DNA from: Blepharisma stoltei
Lineage: Eukaryota > Ciliophora > Heterotrichea > Heterotrichida > Blepharismidae
Direction: 5' to 3'
NCBI GenBank assembly: GCA_914767885.1
Contig: CAJZBQ010000063.1
Coordinates: 62,001-126,000, forward strand
Length of the DNA stretch: 64,000 bases
The translations under genes and the position numbers were made by a program. Shown here in pieces: positions 24,801-33,957 of this stretch. Every line of letters begins with the position of its first letter. Within the stretch, counting starts at the first letter, position 1. The notes below the pieces were generated by a model. It ran no database searches and was not told the DNA's origin. It worked only from the letters and a program-made list of their open reading frames with translations.

Positions 24801-27289
24801 TTTATTCTTTTAAAATAGATATAGAATTTGAGAGTCCTAAAAGAATAAAATATCAATTTACTTATGAAGTCACCCTTAACAGAGTCGTTGAAAACGAAAT
24901 GCTCTTCATGAGAGCCGTAAAAATTGCACCAAGGTTTTTATTTGTGAATTTAATGAATGATGATCTGCTAATAAAGCAACACAACAGCACAGGCGAGTTT
25001 TTATTAGCTAGAGAGTCAAGGGAACCTTTCCATTGGATGGACTCTACAAAAGATGAATTAATTGCTATCACTATCCCTGGACAAATTTGGAACTATTCAG
25101 GCGTTTTTTCTATATCAAGCATAGAAGCTCTGACACTTCAGCTAAAAAATCTTTATGATCCAGGCATTTTTAAGCTGATAAAAGTAGAAGTCAGACTTAT
25201 CGAAAGCATTGCATATGTAATGTTCCAAGAAGAAAATACTGAAAATTCGTCATATAGACTAGAAAACTGCTCCAGCAACTTTTTTGTGTCTATTTATCAA
25301 AAAGGCTATAAAGATGACGAAAGATGGGTCGACTGCAATTCTTCGCTGCCTTTTGCATGGACTGAGCCATTTTATGAAAATATTTTGGTCGTTGAGTTTT
25401 TCTATGGGTCTTTTGGGTGTATACCAGAGAGATATGAAGAAATCAAGGAGTTTTCATTTAATAAAAATCGGGTTAACTATGAGATTGGTGTGAATGTTGG
25501 GAAAGAAGTGTTTTTTATATATGCAGCGACTTATAATCAAGGGTCAATGAAAATTCTCAAAATTTCTGATTTGCCGCTTAATGAGGATTCTAATGATATT
25601 TCAAATATACATACTCAATGAATGCTGACAATTCCATGTTTAGGGATTTCTTTGATAGAAAATTCGCATGAGCATACAAGGGAACTTTTATATCTAAATT
25701 TCAGCGATATCATTCTATTAACCCAGCAAACCAAAAATATGAACAGAACAGAACTAGCAGTCAAAAATTTCCAAATTGATAACCAATTAAACCAAAACGC
25801 TGTTTTCCCAGTTCTTCTTTACTTTCCAAGCATTCAAAACAACGCTATCACTATGCTAATTTCTACAAGTACAAATACAGTGAAAAATTACTTTTATTTC
25901 GAAACCTTAGAAGTAGTATTTCAGCCCATAAATCTAAACGTTGAAAGCAGCATGGTAAAGAAGCTCCTTAGTGTCTCTTCCCGCATACATTTCAATAAAG
26001 GCGCAATAGAACTGTCCACTTCCACTTATACCAAGCATTTCCATCCAAGCTGATCCTTTGAAGATACTCTTTATTTAGACTTGACATTTTATTTTGAAAG
26101 CTTTTCTTTATCTCCATCAAAAATAATTCTCTCTTATACCCCTATTCAAGAAGAAAAAGAAAATAAAGCAAAATCCTTTGATGTCCTCATAAAAGCTTTA
26201 GGGATGGCTATCACTGCTGTTGAAGAAGCTCCAATTGAATTTTCTGAGGTAAAAATGACAGATCTATATGGAACGCAATCACAAATTATGTCAGCATTAA
26301 CGACTCATTACAAAACACAATTAACTGGTGGACTTATCCATTTAATTGGCCATTCTGTAGTATTAGGAAATCCTGTAGGCCTGCTCAATAATCTGAAGAC
26401 TGGAATTTCTGATTTTTTCAATAAGCCTATTGATGGGATGTCAGGAGGGGCGAAAGGGGCTGGAAAAGGCTTTATCCAAGGTGCAGATTCGCTAATGAAA
26501 AATACAGTCCAAGGTGCTTTTGGGACTGTCTCTATGGTCACTAATACAGTGGCGACAGGAATTTCATCAATAACAAGCGACAAAGAATATATGATGGAAA
26601 GGCAGCAGGACAAAGTAAAAAATAAACCAAAAAATATTTTCCAAGGACTTGGAATGGGCGCTTCATCACTTTTTAAAGGAATTGGCAAAGGGATTACTGA
26701 TATCGCCACAAAACCTATTAAAGGGTATAAAAAAGATAAAGGAAAAGGAGCAATTAAAGAAACTGGAAAAGCTATGGCAGGGCTCATAACAAAACCTATT
26801 GCAGGTGTTTTTGATGCTGTAACACAAGCAGCAGAAGGCATAAAAAATAGCGCTAGCAATAGAATTCCACCATCTGCGCACAAAAGGTCAAGACTGCCTA
26901 GACCAGTCTATGGAGAGAATTCTATGATAAAATGCTATAATAATAATGACGCATATGTAGTATTTGAATTAGCGAAAAAAGACAAAACCTTTATAAATGA
27001 GAAATTCATGGCTATGGACAGTGGGACTGACCAAAAAAGAAATCAATGACTTCTTGCTCTTTATGAGACTAAAATCACACTTATTGACGCAGACAGTTTC
27101 GCGATTAAGTGGATCATACATTTAAAAATGATTGAAATCATAGAAATTATGGAAAATGGATGTGCGATTCATATTGTTCAGGATGAAAATAATAGAGCTA
27201 AAGGCAGATCATGCTTCTTCGTACCCATAAATACTCCAAGGATTATTGAAATACTAGGAGAAAGAATTAGTGTGTTTAAATCTCAATAA
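12878..27289 (+). CDS. VPS13: VPS13 bridge-like lipid transfer protein, about 3,000 aa, many inserts
   Basis: VPS13 proteins form long hydrophobic grooves that move phospholipids between organelles at contact sites. The N-terminus MFEGLIEKILLAKLGKFIEG with ...KIPWSKLSESPVELVLEGLY is the chorein signature; the Trp is a TGA. Next come WQFAINCVLKSVKQ (family 'WW.YA' region), then a PH-like segment after 17491 (YNYHAVLSES..DLYEIW). The VAB/SHR-BD repeats lie at about 20530-25620 and the C-terminal region at 26220-26860 (NPVGLLNNLKTGISDFF, KPIKGYKK, GLITKPIAGVFDAV). Coding blocks: 12878-13212, 13554-13984, 14094-14126, 14142-14316, 14332-15006, 15395-15457, 15611-~16280, ~16745-16767, 17491-20998, 24061-24746, 24783-27289. 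Several in-frame TGA (19065, 20493, 25619, 26051, 27047) read as Trp. One junction, around 16.3-16.75 kb, is unresolved. Confidence 0.93.
13213..13553. other. IES, 341 bp, AATTTAT repeat
   Basis: AATTTAT is at 13206-13212 and 13547-13553. Removal joins ...IIKRKEF to INGQLKGKNY in the VPS13 frame and eliminates several stops. No ORF or terminal inverted repeat is seen. Confidence 0.8.
13985..14093. other. IES, 109 bp, TA repeat
   Basis: TA is at 13983-13984 and 14092-14093. Removal joins ...LKLQID to NCESNQNIISP, which then passes through the 15-nt intron at 14127 into the conserved VPS13 frame. It is AT-rich and has no ORF. Confidence 0.65.
14127..14141 (+). other. 15-nt intron in VPS13
   Basis: GTAATTTATAATTAG. 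Removing it gives ...IISPITAQVKITHYN; the unspliced frame has a TAA stop. 15-nt introns are known from heterotrich ciliates. Confidence 0.75.
14317..14331 (+). other. 15-nt intron in VPS13
   Basis: GTAATTTCTATGAAG. Removal deletes an in-frame TAA and joins ...QFILK to IEHKKKFKAW, leading into the conserved WQFAIN motif in the same frame. Confidence 0.85.
15007..15394 (+). mobile_element. SINE-like element, copy 1, 388 bp
   Basis: TGTAAACA is at 14999-15006 and 15387-15394, with similar ATTATTAT tracts upstream of each. Removal joins ...EEIIIC to KQLSQSETPF in VPS13. It shares with the copy at 16768 a start GTATTTAAGGTGT, a core with GTTCCGC.TAAGG and GTGCTGAGAG, GTTATCCC, and a 3' stem-loop ending in TTTCTCTC. 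The coding-looking stretch at 15027-15070 belongs to this element, not to VPS13. Confidence 0.8.
15458..15610. other. IES, 153 bp, ATTTAGA repeat
   Basis: ATTTAGA is at 15451-15457 and 15604-15610 in the same codon phase. Removal joins ...AINLKPLDLD to CAAYFAFRSQPFEVIYN, matching the VPS13 pattern. Only 63 nt of VPS13 separate it from the SINE-like element before it. Confidence 0.82.
16280..16745. mobile_element. GC-rich repeat-like insert in VPS13, ends unresolved
   Basis: VPS13 coding is clear to about 16270 (..FIPNRNKMV) and resumes at about 16745 (PLQKLGT). Between them lies GC-rich DNA with stops in the VPS13 frame and a SINE-like look; it holds an inverted pair AAAATGGC...GCCATTTT (16559 and 16577) and then an AT-rich tail. 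I found no direct repeat that restores frame, so limits are approximate. Confidence 0.55.
16768..17490 (+). mobile_element. SINE-like element, copy 2, with a BogoMITE inside
   Basis: The 14-bp repeat AAAACTTGGAACCA is at 16754-16767 and 17477-17490. The body aligns with copies 1 and 3: CTCCTGCGCGTGTTCCGCC, GTGCTGAGAG, GTTATCCCCAGAGTTAAAC, and the 3' stem-loop AAATTGGC/GCCAATTT. A BogoMITE (17053-17323) splits it. Without the MITE the element is about 449 bp. Removal of the whole composite restores VPS13 at LGTNMQLWYNYHAVL. Confidence 0.85.
17053..17323 (+). mobile_element. BogoMITE nested in SINE-like copy 2, 271 bp
   Basis: TGA flanks it at 17050-17052 and 17324-17326. It starts CTCCCCCC..CCTCCGTGAG and ends in the CCTCCGTGAGTGAAC hairpin plus GGGAG. 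The SINE-like sequence continues on both sides, so the MITE is the younger insertion. Confidence 0.9.
21105..23612. repeat. Inverted repeat, ~310-330-bp arms flanking the satellite
   Basis: The left arm (about 21105-21450) and right arm (about 23265-23612) are complementary, with shared strings GAACTTTCTCTTCAATAGCG, AAAAGACGTGCATC and AAAGGTCTTTGGAC. Each arm carries a short antiparallel ORF of similar sequence (21154-21381 -, 23340-23552 +), ending FxGPKTF or FYCPKTF. These may be remnants of one duplicated coding piece. Confidence 0.8.
21600..23265. repeat. Satellite array, ~9-10 tandem units of 171-177 bp
   Basis: The marker TTCCGCTTTCTGGACTCGAG recurs with starts near 21801, 21975, 22146, 22317, 22493, 22670, 22841, 23013 and 23185, so the period is 171-177 bp. 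Each unit also has TTCGTTTAAGYGCCATCTTG and AAAACTCTTAAGTCACCACT. A diverged unit precedes the first. No unique spacers are present. Confidence 0.9.
24747..24782. other. Very short IES candidate, 36 bp, TA repeat
   Basis: TA is at 24745-24746 and 24781-24782. Removal deletes the only stop (TAG, 24773) and joins ...KIDAVGLKN to ISRWIKIYSFKIDIEF. It has no GT...AG intron form. The length equals that of the candidate at 44718. Confidence 0.6.
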
Positions 27290-27422
27290 AACTATAATTA
27301 TTTCCTTTAAATAATAGATCATTGTTTTAAATACCCTTTGGGATAATTTTTATTAAAAATTTTCTTATCCCATATTCCATGGAATTTTTGCTTCTAAATT
27401 GTAAGTAATTATTACTGGACAG

Positions 27423-29526
27423 ATGTCAGAGCAGGCAGCTCAAGCCAACACAGTGAATAAAAAGGCATCAATCTTTAAAATTCTCCCACCAAGGCCAGCT
27501 AAAACTAACTTTTACATTACAGACTTTTTTACGAACATTGACGAAGTTACCAAGCCAACTTTTCTTGAAAGAAATACTGCACGATCCAAAATCATCAGCT
27601 TTCTTACAGGTTTTCATGTACTAAACCCTACCACTTGTCTAGCTTTAATAATTCTTGGTCTTTTAACCTCGCTCTTTGCATTTGGTATTGAATATGCTAC
27701 ATTGAAGCTTTTTGAATTCAGAGAATTTTGTTCAGAGACAGGCATTATGAGTCTTGATCTCTTTATATGGGTAATATTTTCTTTGTTTTTTGGATTCTGT
27801 GCTGCATCAGTAGGAAAATATATAAGTCAAGATGCTGAAGGCATAGGAATTCCTGAAATAAAATCGATTTTATCAGGAGTTAGAATTAACCGCTTTTTAA
27901 GCTACAGAATTTTTTACGCAAAGGTCCTAGGCTTTATTTCAGCATGTGCTGCAGGATTAAGTATAGGCAGCGAAGGCCCATACGTTCATATCTCAGGGAT
28001 TATTGCAAACAAATTGACAAAAATTAAAATTTTCAGGCATCTGCGCGTTGTAATATTTTATTTAGAATCTTACGTTAAGAAATCAAATTCTAGGCGCTGC
28101 AGTAGCCGCTGGGATTGCTGCAAAATTTGGCTCGCCTATAGGAGGAATGCTATTCAGTATAGAGGTAACAGCGACTTATTATATTGTCAATAACATGTGA
28201 AGAGGCATTTTCTGCGCAATTTGGTGCGTTATTGGATTTTGGATTGTGAGAAGCGGGAATGCGACAGAATTTTTTGAATTGACTAGTCTGCCTAGTATTG
28301 AGCTTACCTATGAAATCTTCTTTTTTATGATTTTAGGGGTGATTTCTGGGCTTCTAGGGTCTTTTATTGTATTTGCTACCAATAAACTGACATTTTACCG
28401 GACAAGAGCTTATTTCCCAGCAATTCATAGCCGCTATGTGTACACCCTTATAATTGTCTTGATAATCTCTATCATTACCTTTTATATTCCATTTATGCAT
28501 GTAACTGAAAAAACAGTCCTAAACACCATGTTTAAATCAGGGTATATCCCTACCAATACAGAAGCTGACTGGCATTTATTTGGTTTAGGCTTAGATATGC
28601 TGCTATATATTGTTATAAAAACAATTATATCTATATTAAGCTTTACCTGCCCAGTCCCATTTGGAGTATTTTCCCCAGTATTTACAATAGGTTCAGTATT
28701 AGGAAGATTAACAGGGTACGTTATAGATAATTCTGTAGGGACAATTTATACAGGAGTTTACGCAGTTGTAGGGGCTGCATCAGTAACAGCCTCAGTCACC
28801 CACTCTTTATCAGTCGCTATAATTGTCTTTGAAATCACTGGTCAGATTTCCTTTTTACTTCCTATGATGGTTTCTGTCCTTATATCTTTCGCAATCAGCA
28901 ATTGGCTTGGGATGTCTATATATGATGCAATATTAGAGCTAAAAGGCTTGCCATACCTGCCAGGTATAAAGCCTTCTAATTTATATTCATATGCAGCTAA
29001 GGACGCAATTGGAAGCGATTTTACATATGTAAAAAATGACGCGACTATCAGAGATTTCATAAATGCAGTCGAAGAAGCAGGAGTTTCCCTGAATAAAATC
29101 CCTATTGTAGACGATAAAATGACTTTGATTAAAGAATTATCAGTAAGTGGCATTAGGGAATATTTGAAAAAATATTACAGCGAGTATCCTGAATACTTGC
29201 CACCTTTTTCTAGGGATAGATTGGACGCTTTTTTTAAATATTTGTTAGAAAATCCTGATGATATGAGCGTTGTGGTCCCTGTGGATAATCCTGGATGGAG
29301 AGACGAAGAAGAAGAGCCAGAAATTAAAGCCTTTTTAGACGCGCCAGTTAATTTCGACAGTGATAGCTTGCAGATTGATGAAGCGCCGCTTGCAATACCA
29401 GAGACTACACCACTGGCAAAGGTGCATTTTCTATTTATCATGCTTGGCCTGATGCAGATTTATGTAACTAAAAGAGGAGTGCTAATAGGAGTGATTTCAA
29501 GAGATAATTTCACTATGAATAAGTAA
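27423..29526 (+). CDS. CLC-family chloride channel, 695 aa, one 16-nt intron
   Basis: CLC proteins are dimeric chloride channels or Cl-/H+ exchangers. Visible signatures: EGIGIPEIKSILSG (selectivity region), GSEGPYVH (usually GKEGPxVH, with the gating Glu kept), GSPIGGMLFSIEVTATYY, and CPVPFGVFSPVFTIGSVLGR. A cytosolic tail with CBS-like segments follows (about residues 500-695). At the 'proton glutamate' position the protein has Val (FSIEVT), as in the ClC-1/2 channel type rather than the exchangers. The frame break at 28050 is a 16-nt intron; removal gives 2,088 nt, an exact codon multiple. TGA (28198) reads Trp in NNMWRG. No IES is present in this gene. Confidence 0.92.
28050..28065 (+). 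other. 16-nt intron in CLC gene
   Basis: GTAATATTTTATTTAG. Removal joins ...FRHLRV to NLTLRNQILGAAVAAG, restoring the conserved CLC region. Confidence 0.9.
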
Positions 29527-29600
29527 TAGAAATTAGAAGCATAATCGGTTTTGCTAAAATTTATTAACAATTTCTTATAAATTTAAAAACAGTTATAGCT

Positions 29601-30757
29601 TTATTTACTGTTTGGAGTTGAAAGTAAAGCCTCGAGCTGGTCTTTGAGTCTCTGGTTCGTTTTCTTTCTGAACTCAATTTCTTCTGTATGAGCTCTTGCT
29701 TCGATTTCTTCACGTTCTTTTTCTTTCTGTTCAATTTCTTCTATTTCTTGGTCAAGCTCATCCACTTCGACAGTAAGGTTTTCACATTCTTCTATCAGTT
29801 TTTTAATATCAGCGTCTGTTTCAGCCCTCCACTGTTCAGCTTGCAAAGCTTTTCTCATCCCATAAGCAATGCTGCTTTCATATAAAGTTTGGTAGGACTG
29901 AATAGTCATTCTCAGCTCATCTCTTACTCTGAGTAGTAAAAGTCCTCTTTCAGTACAAATAATTGTAAGCTGCCTTATAAGCTCGTCAAAACATTGACTG
30001 TAGAGAAATTCTCAGGATTAAAAATATGGCTTAGTTGGGATTTTCTGGTCTTCTGACCGAAAATTCTTATCTTGCACATTTTAATTTATTGATTTTGGTT
30101 TCCTGGTGAAATTAAGTCAGATATAGAGCTGTTTGATTTTAGGGAATCGAATTTTCCAGAAAGGTATCGTATACCCCAGGCTTTCGAGGCTGGGACCTTT
30201 AGGGTGCCTGATAGACCCAAATAGGTAACCTTAGCTCAAAGAAGTTCGTCGAGACCCAAAGTTAAGATTGGTGTTCTCTTCGTGAAACTTAGTCAAGATA
30301 GCATTACTTTGGCGCACCGAGGAAGATGGTGCAGATTTGACTTAAAACGGCGTTAAAGGCACTGCGGACAGCAGGTAACCTTGTAGTGAACGTTAAATGA
30401 AGAATCTTAATGAATTTAATAGTTATTATTGTAGAGCTCTTCTCTTATTGGGCAAATTCCTGTTTCTCTTGCTTGACGGAGTTCGAGTAAGCTGTCAAGC
30501 TGCTCTTGAAGTTTTATTACGTCTTGAGTGGTCGCTGGGTTTGAACTGACATATTGGACCCAGAGCTGGCCATCTTCAGTGCTTTCGCGTGGCGGTAAGA
30601 CTGAGTTAAGGACATCTTCAATTTGAGCTTTGTCAGGGGCAACGTTTGGCCTTCCTGGAATATTTTTTCCTTTGCCTTTGCCTTTAAGAGAAGTGGAAAC
30701 TTGGATTTTGGTATCATATTTAACAAGAGATTGAGCTTGAGGGAGGTTATTTGCCAT
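29601..30757 (-). CDS. DNALI1: Axonemal inner-arm dynein light chain p28 (DNALI1), split by an insert
   Basis: p28 binds single-headed inner-arm dyneins in cilia. N-terminal block, complement of 30437-30757: LPQAQSLVKYDT, VLPPRE..LWVQYVSS, RQARETGICPIREELY. C-terminal block, complement of 29601-30005: SQCFDELIRQLTI, LLLLRVRDELRMTIQSYQTLYESS, GMRKALQAEQ, then coiled coil. All are hallmark p28 strings. The insert 30006-30436 separates REELY from SQCFDEL; with one repeat removed the gene is 726 nt (241 aa), near the usual length. Start is ATG at 30757 (MANNLPQ). It is convergent with the CLC gene. Confidence 0.93.
30006..30436. mobile_element. SINE-like or IES insert in p28, 431 bp
   Basis: TGTAGAG is at 29999-30005 and 30430-30436. 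Removal restores p28 exactly. The central part is GC-richer than the gene and structured (CCCAGGCTTTCGAGGCTGGG inverted pair near 30175), with no ORF. The 7-bp repeat is shorter than for most SINE-like copies here. Confidence 0.75.
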
Positions 30758-30931
30758 TTTATGCTCTTTATAATTATTTATCTTCAATAGGGAGTTATAG
30801 CTAAACAAATTATTTTTTATGTAATAAAATTATAATATTTTTAACCTCTCCAATAAAGAAATGCTTAGGAAATAATAAATTTTCATATAATTTTATTAGC
30901 AAAATCTTCGTTAAATTTTAATTCAAATAAA

Positions 30932-31453
30932 ATGGAAACAGATACAAATTCTCTAAAGCGCAAGCATCTTGAATCTCCTTTCGAGCCAGCAAAAAAAATA
31001 AAGCCAAATCTCCCTACTCCACAAGTCTTTTGTACGCCAGTTTCAATTATAAAAAATAAGCGTCTAAGACCTAAAAAAAATCCTCAGGATACAAAGGCAG
31101 AAGTTAATTTCTTCAATACATTATTGAATGAACAAAGACTCCTTCAGACAGCTCCTATTAATAAATATCCTTCACCTGAAGATAAAGAAAACGCTGAATC
31201 TACCCCGATATCAAAACCTTCGCTAAAAGAGCCCCAAACGCACAATTCAAGCAAAGAAAATGGCTTCTTTTTCGGAAGAAGTTTCCATGTAACAGGATTT
31301 GTCCATAATGAAAATATTGAGCCAGACCCCAAATTAGAATTTCCCAATGAAAACAATAGCTCGTTGAATTTTGGAAGCTATAATAATAGAATATTGAATT
31401 ATAGACTTTTCACTTCTCCATTAAAAGATCAAATACAAAAATTTAGCGAATAA
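30932..31453 (+). CDS. Unknown 173-aa protein with two KEN motifs
   Basis: I do not recognise the family. The protein is polar, rich in Pro, Asn and Lys, and probably disordered. The first 25 residues hold basic clusters (KRKH..AKKIK) that could be a bipartite nuclear signal. Two KEN tripeptides occur (EDKENAE and SSKENGF); KEN is an APC/C degron, so a cell-cycle-regulated nuclear protein is possible, but this is inference from short motifs. It is intact, with no inserts. Codon composition matches its neighbours. Confidence 0.6.
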   Translation: METDTNSLKRKHLESPFEPAKKIKPNLPTPQVFCTPVSIIKNKRLRPKKNPQDTKAEVNFFNTLLNEQRLLQTAPINKYPSPEDKENAESTPISKPSLKEPQTHNSSKENGFFFGRSFHVTGFVHNENIEPDPKLEFPNENNSSLNFGSYNNRILNYRLFTSPLKDQIQKFSE

Positions 31454-31567
31454 ACGAGAAGCTTAATAATGATAATATAATGAAATATATCAATATTTGA
31501 ATTTGGTAATTTTTAAGCAATTTATAATAGGATAATAAAATAAAAATAATTAGTCTGCTTATAAAAA

Positions 31568-32434
31568 ATGGAAGAAATATTTGAAAATAATTGCGGCAGT
31601 ATTGGCTTACTTTGGGGAGGAGTTTTAGTATGGTGGCTTGTAAATGGATTTTATATAAAGAAAAAGAAAAGGGATTTATTGCAAACTGTTTTCGTTGTAG
31701 GATATTTAGGAAAATTTTTGAATTGGCTTTTTCTGATAGGTATAAGAGAATTTTACGATGATAAATCTAATCTCTGTCTTTATCTATTGATGGGGTTTAA
31801 ATTTTCGTACATATTTGGAAACACAATTTTGTTTATTTCTTTATTAATAGCTAGTAAAGGTTTTTGGATTGCAAAGCAGATTTTTGATAAAGAAGACATT
31901 ATTTTAGTATCATTTTTATCAAGCATCACTTATATTGGATTTTTGCTGAATTTTGATTATAAATTCAGATTAAATACTCTTGTGGCTGTTTTGGTGGCAA
32001 TTCATTTTCTTTTTAATGTATATTGCTCACTTGGGAGTCTTAATGCTTTGAAAATGGAATTTGAGGGCTCACAAGAATTTGCCATAAACAGAAAACCCTC
32101 AATTTGTTCTTTTCGAAGATATATTAAAATATCCCAATTGTTTCTAATTGGGAAAATAGCGATTCTTTATTTAAAAGAGAACAGTAATCTTGGATTCTAT
32201 AATGGCTTCGATGATTTATTCGAAGTTTTTGGATTTTTTTCAATTTATTATTTAACCCAAGATGAGAAAAGAACTACAAATAAAATTAATCAGGTCAATC
32301 ATTCAAGATTTATCCCATTTTATGAAGCAACATTAAATAAAAAATGTGAAGTTTTTGTTTTATTAAATAAAAGATTCCCAGAAGACACTCCAAAGTTATG
32401 TATAATAGAAGACACTTGCGAGCCCATCTCATAA
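31568..32434 (+). CDS. Multi-pass membrane protein, 288 aa
   Basis: Function not recognised. About seven hydrophobic segments are visible, at roughly residues 10-30, 40-58, 68-95, 112-128, 134-155, 190-205 and 215-232. The loop after segment 1 is basic (KKKKRD) and the tail is polar. The segment FISLLIASKGFW faintly resembles the 7-TM domain of the GOST/intimal-thickness receptor group, but the match is too weak to name. It is intact and starts at the first ATG. Confidence 0.65.
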   Translation: MEEIFENNCGSIGLLWGGVLVWWLVNGFYIKKKKRDLLQTVFVVGYLGKFLNWLFLIGIREFYDDKSNLCLYLLMGFKFSYIFGNTILFISLLIASKGFWIAKQIFDKEDIILVSFLSSITYIGFLLNFDYKFRLNTLVAVLVAIHFLFNVYCSLGSLNALKMEFEGSQEFAINRKPSICSFRRYIKISQLFLIGKIAILYLKENSNLGFYNGFDDLFEVFGFFSIYYLTQDEKRTTNKINQVNHSRFIPFYEATLNKKCEVFVLLNKRFPEDTPKLCIIEDTCEPIS

Positions 32435-32631
32435 AATTGAGAAATTGTTTTTATATTGTTTATATTATGCTAATAGCATTTTTAATAATCATAACACACC
32501 TTTATGAGTAATATTCTGACTATCTTTTTTCTTTTTAAATAATTGCTTTATGCTAGAAATAATTAAATTTTGATATCTAAATTCTACCCGCAACATAATT
32601 AAATATTTCCTAAAGGGCAAACATTTCTAAT

Positions 32632-33042
32632 ATGGCCACTGACCAAATTCCCCAAATCTTAAACCCTACTCAATCCCAAGAAGACCCTCGCAAACGCAAA
32701 AAACGCGATGACGACTACAAGGATCTGGTAGCCTATAATGCTGAGCTCGTCTCATATATGCACAAACTTGAATTTACGCTTTTAGAAACTCAAAGAAAAT
32801 ACAAAAGAACCAAAATTCTCTTTAAAAAATACATACAAAAGCTCGCAAAGAACCTAGAGAAAGCAGGCTACACAGTTCCCACGCTACCTTGCAAGTTTCC
32901 TGAAGCAGATGAGGCTGTTGACTTAGAAGGGATTTGGAAAGAGCTTGAAGAAAATCGCAAACTACAAGAAGAGGAGGAGAAAAAGAAAAAAGCAAGGAGA
33001 GCCAAAAAAGCTGAGGTAAAAACTGAAAATAAAGATAATTAG
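32632..33042 (+). CDS. Unknown 136-aa basic coiled-coil protein
   Basis: Not recognised. A short basic N-terminal patch (DPRKRKKRDDD) is followed by a predicted helix (residues 30-80), a Pro-containing turn (YTVPTLPCKFPEADE), and a charged Glu/Lys helix at the C-terminus. The basic patches suggest a nuclear or nucleolar location, which is inference only. Intact, no inserts. Confidence 0.6.
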   Translation: MATDQIPQILNPTQSQEDPRKRKKRDDDYKDLVAYNAELVSYMHKLEFTLLETQRKYKRTKILFKKYIQKLAKNLEKAGYTVPTLPCKFPEADEAVDLEGIWKELEENRKLQEEEEKKKKARRAKKAEVKTENKDN

Positions 33043-33163
33043 AATTATTTTTTATACTAGAAAAGTAATTTTTTTATAATTAATTTTTGGTAATTTAGAG
33101 CTCAAATAATAAAACTTGCTTTTAATTTAAGATTATTGTCATATTTATCTAATAATCCTCAAT

Positions 33164-33937
33164 ATGGTCAAAAAGGTCAAAAAATCCACACAATCCCCAA
33201 AACTCGCTGATTCACAAATAAAAAAGGCTTTCAAAGCCGTCAAAGATCTGATCATCTCTTCTCGAAACACAAAAGATTTGCTGTCAGACGAGCATGAATT
33301 TATCAACATGCAAGTAGAAGTCAACCATTTACCAGAAATTGCCACATTAAGATGTGTCCCAATTCCGCTGCCTCATGCAATTTACGACAAAAAATTCAAC
33401 TCACAGGTCATGCTAATTGTAAAAGACCCACAAAGAGCCATGAAGGAAAAGCTGGATGGCCTCGGTCTCAAAGATACCCCACTAACCAAAATTATTGGAA
33501 TATCCAAGCTTGGCAAAAACTACACCCAGTACAAAGACAGAAGAGAATTAATAAGGCAATACGACTTGTTCTTGGCCGATATCAGAGTTTTCAATATGCT
33601 TCCTGATAGGCTTGGCAAGTATTTTTACGAAAAAAAGAAAATCCCTTGCTTGCTTAATTTAGATGACGACGTCGAAGCCACTTTGCGCCGAGCTATGAGC
33701 AGTACTTTTATCATAGCTGCCAAAGGTCCTATTTTCTGCATAAAAATAGCAAGGTCGTCTATGAGCGAAAAAGAAGTCATGGAAAACGTACAAGCAGCTA
33801 TTGAAGCTTTGCCTAATGCAATTCCAGGACTTGAGAGGCAGCACATCAGAAGGATTGAAATCAAAGGACAAACGACCATGGCGCTACCTGTCTATAACTT
33901 TTTATCAGAAGAAGAAATTCAAGCTTATAAAAATTAA
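33164..33937 (+). CDS. Ribosomal L1-domain protein (RSL1D1/Utp30/Cic1 type)
   Basis: 257 aa. Recognised by the L1 fold pattern: a basic N-terminus (MVKKVKKSTQ), IPLPHAIYDKKFNSQVMLIVKD, the central LFLADIRVFNMLPDRLGKYFYEKKKIPCLLN, and the C-terminal KIARSSMSEKEVMENVQAAIEALP. The KKKIP strand with a following region is typical of the eukaryotic nucleolar L1-like proteins that act in ribosome assembly rather than of ribosomal L10a itself. No inserts. The importin-alpha start follows 20 bp after its stop. Confidence 0.82.
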   Translation: MVKKVKKSTQSPKLADSQIKKAFKAVKDLIISSRNTKDLLSDEHEFINMQVEVNHLPEIATLRCVPIPLPHAIYDKKFNSQVMLIVKDPQRAMKEKLDGLGLKDTPLTKIIGISKLGKNYTQYKDRRELIRQYDLFLADIRVFNMLPDRLGKYFYEKKKIPCLLNLDDDVEATLRRAMSSTFIIAAKGPIFCIKIARSSMSEKEVMENVQAAIEALPNAIPGLERQHIRRIEIKGQTTMALPVYNFLSEEEIQAYKN

Positions 33938-33957
33938 TAGACTTAAATAAAATTAAT

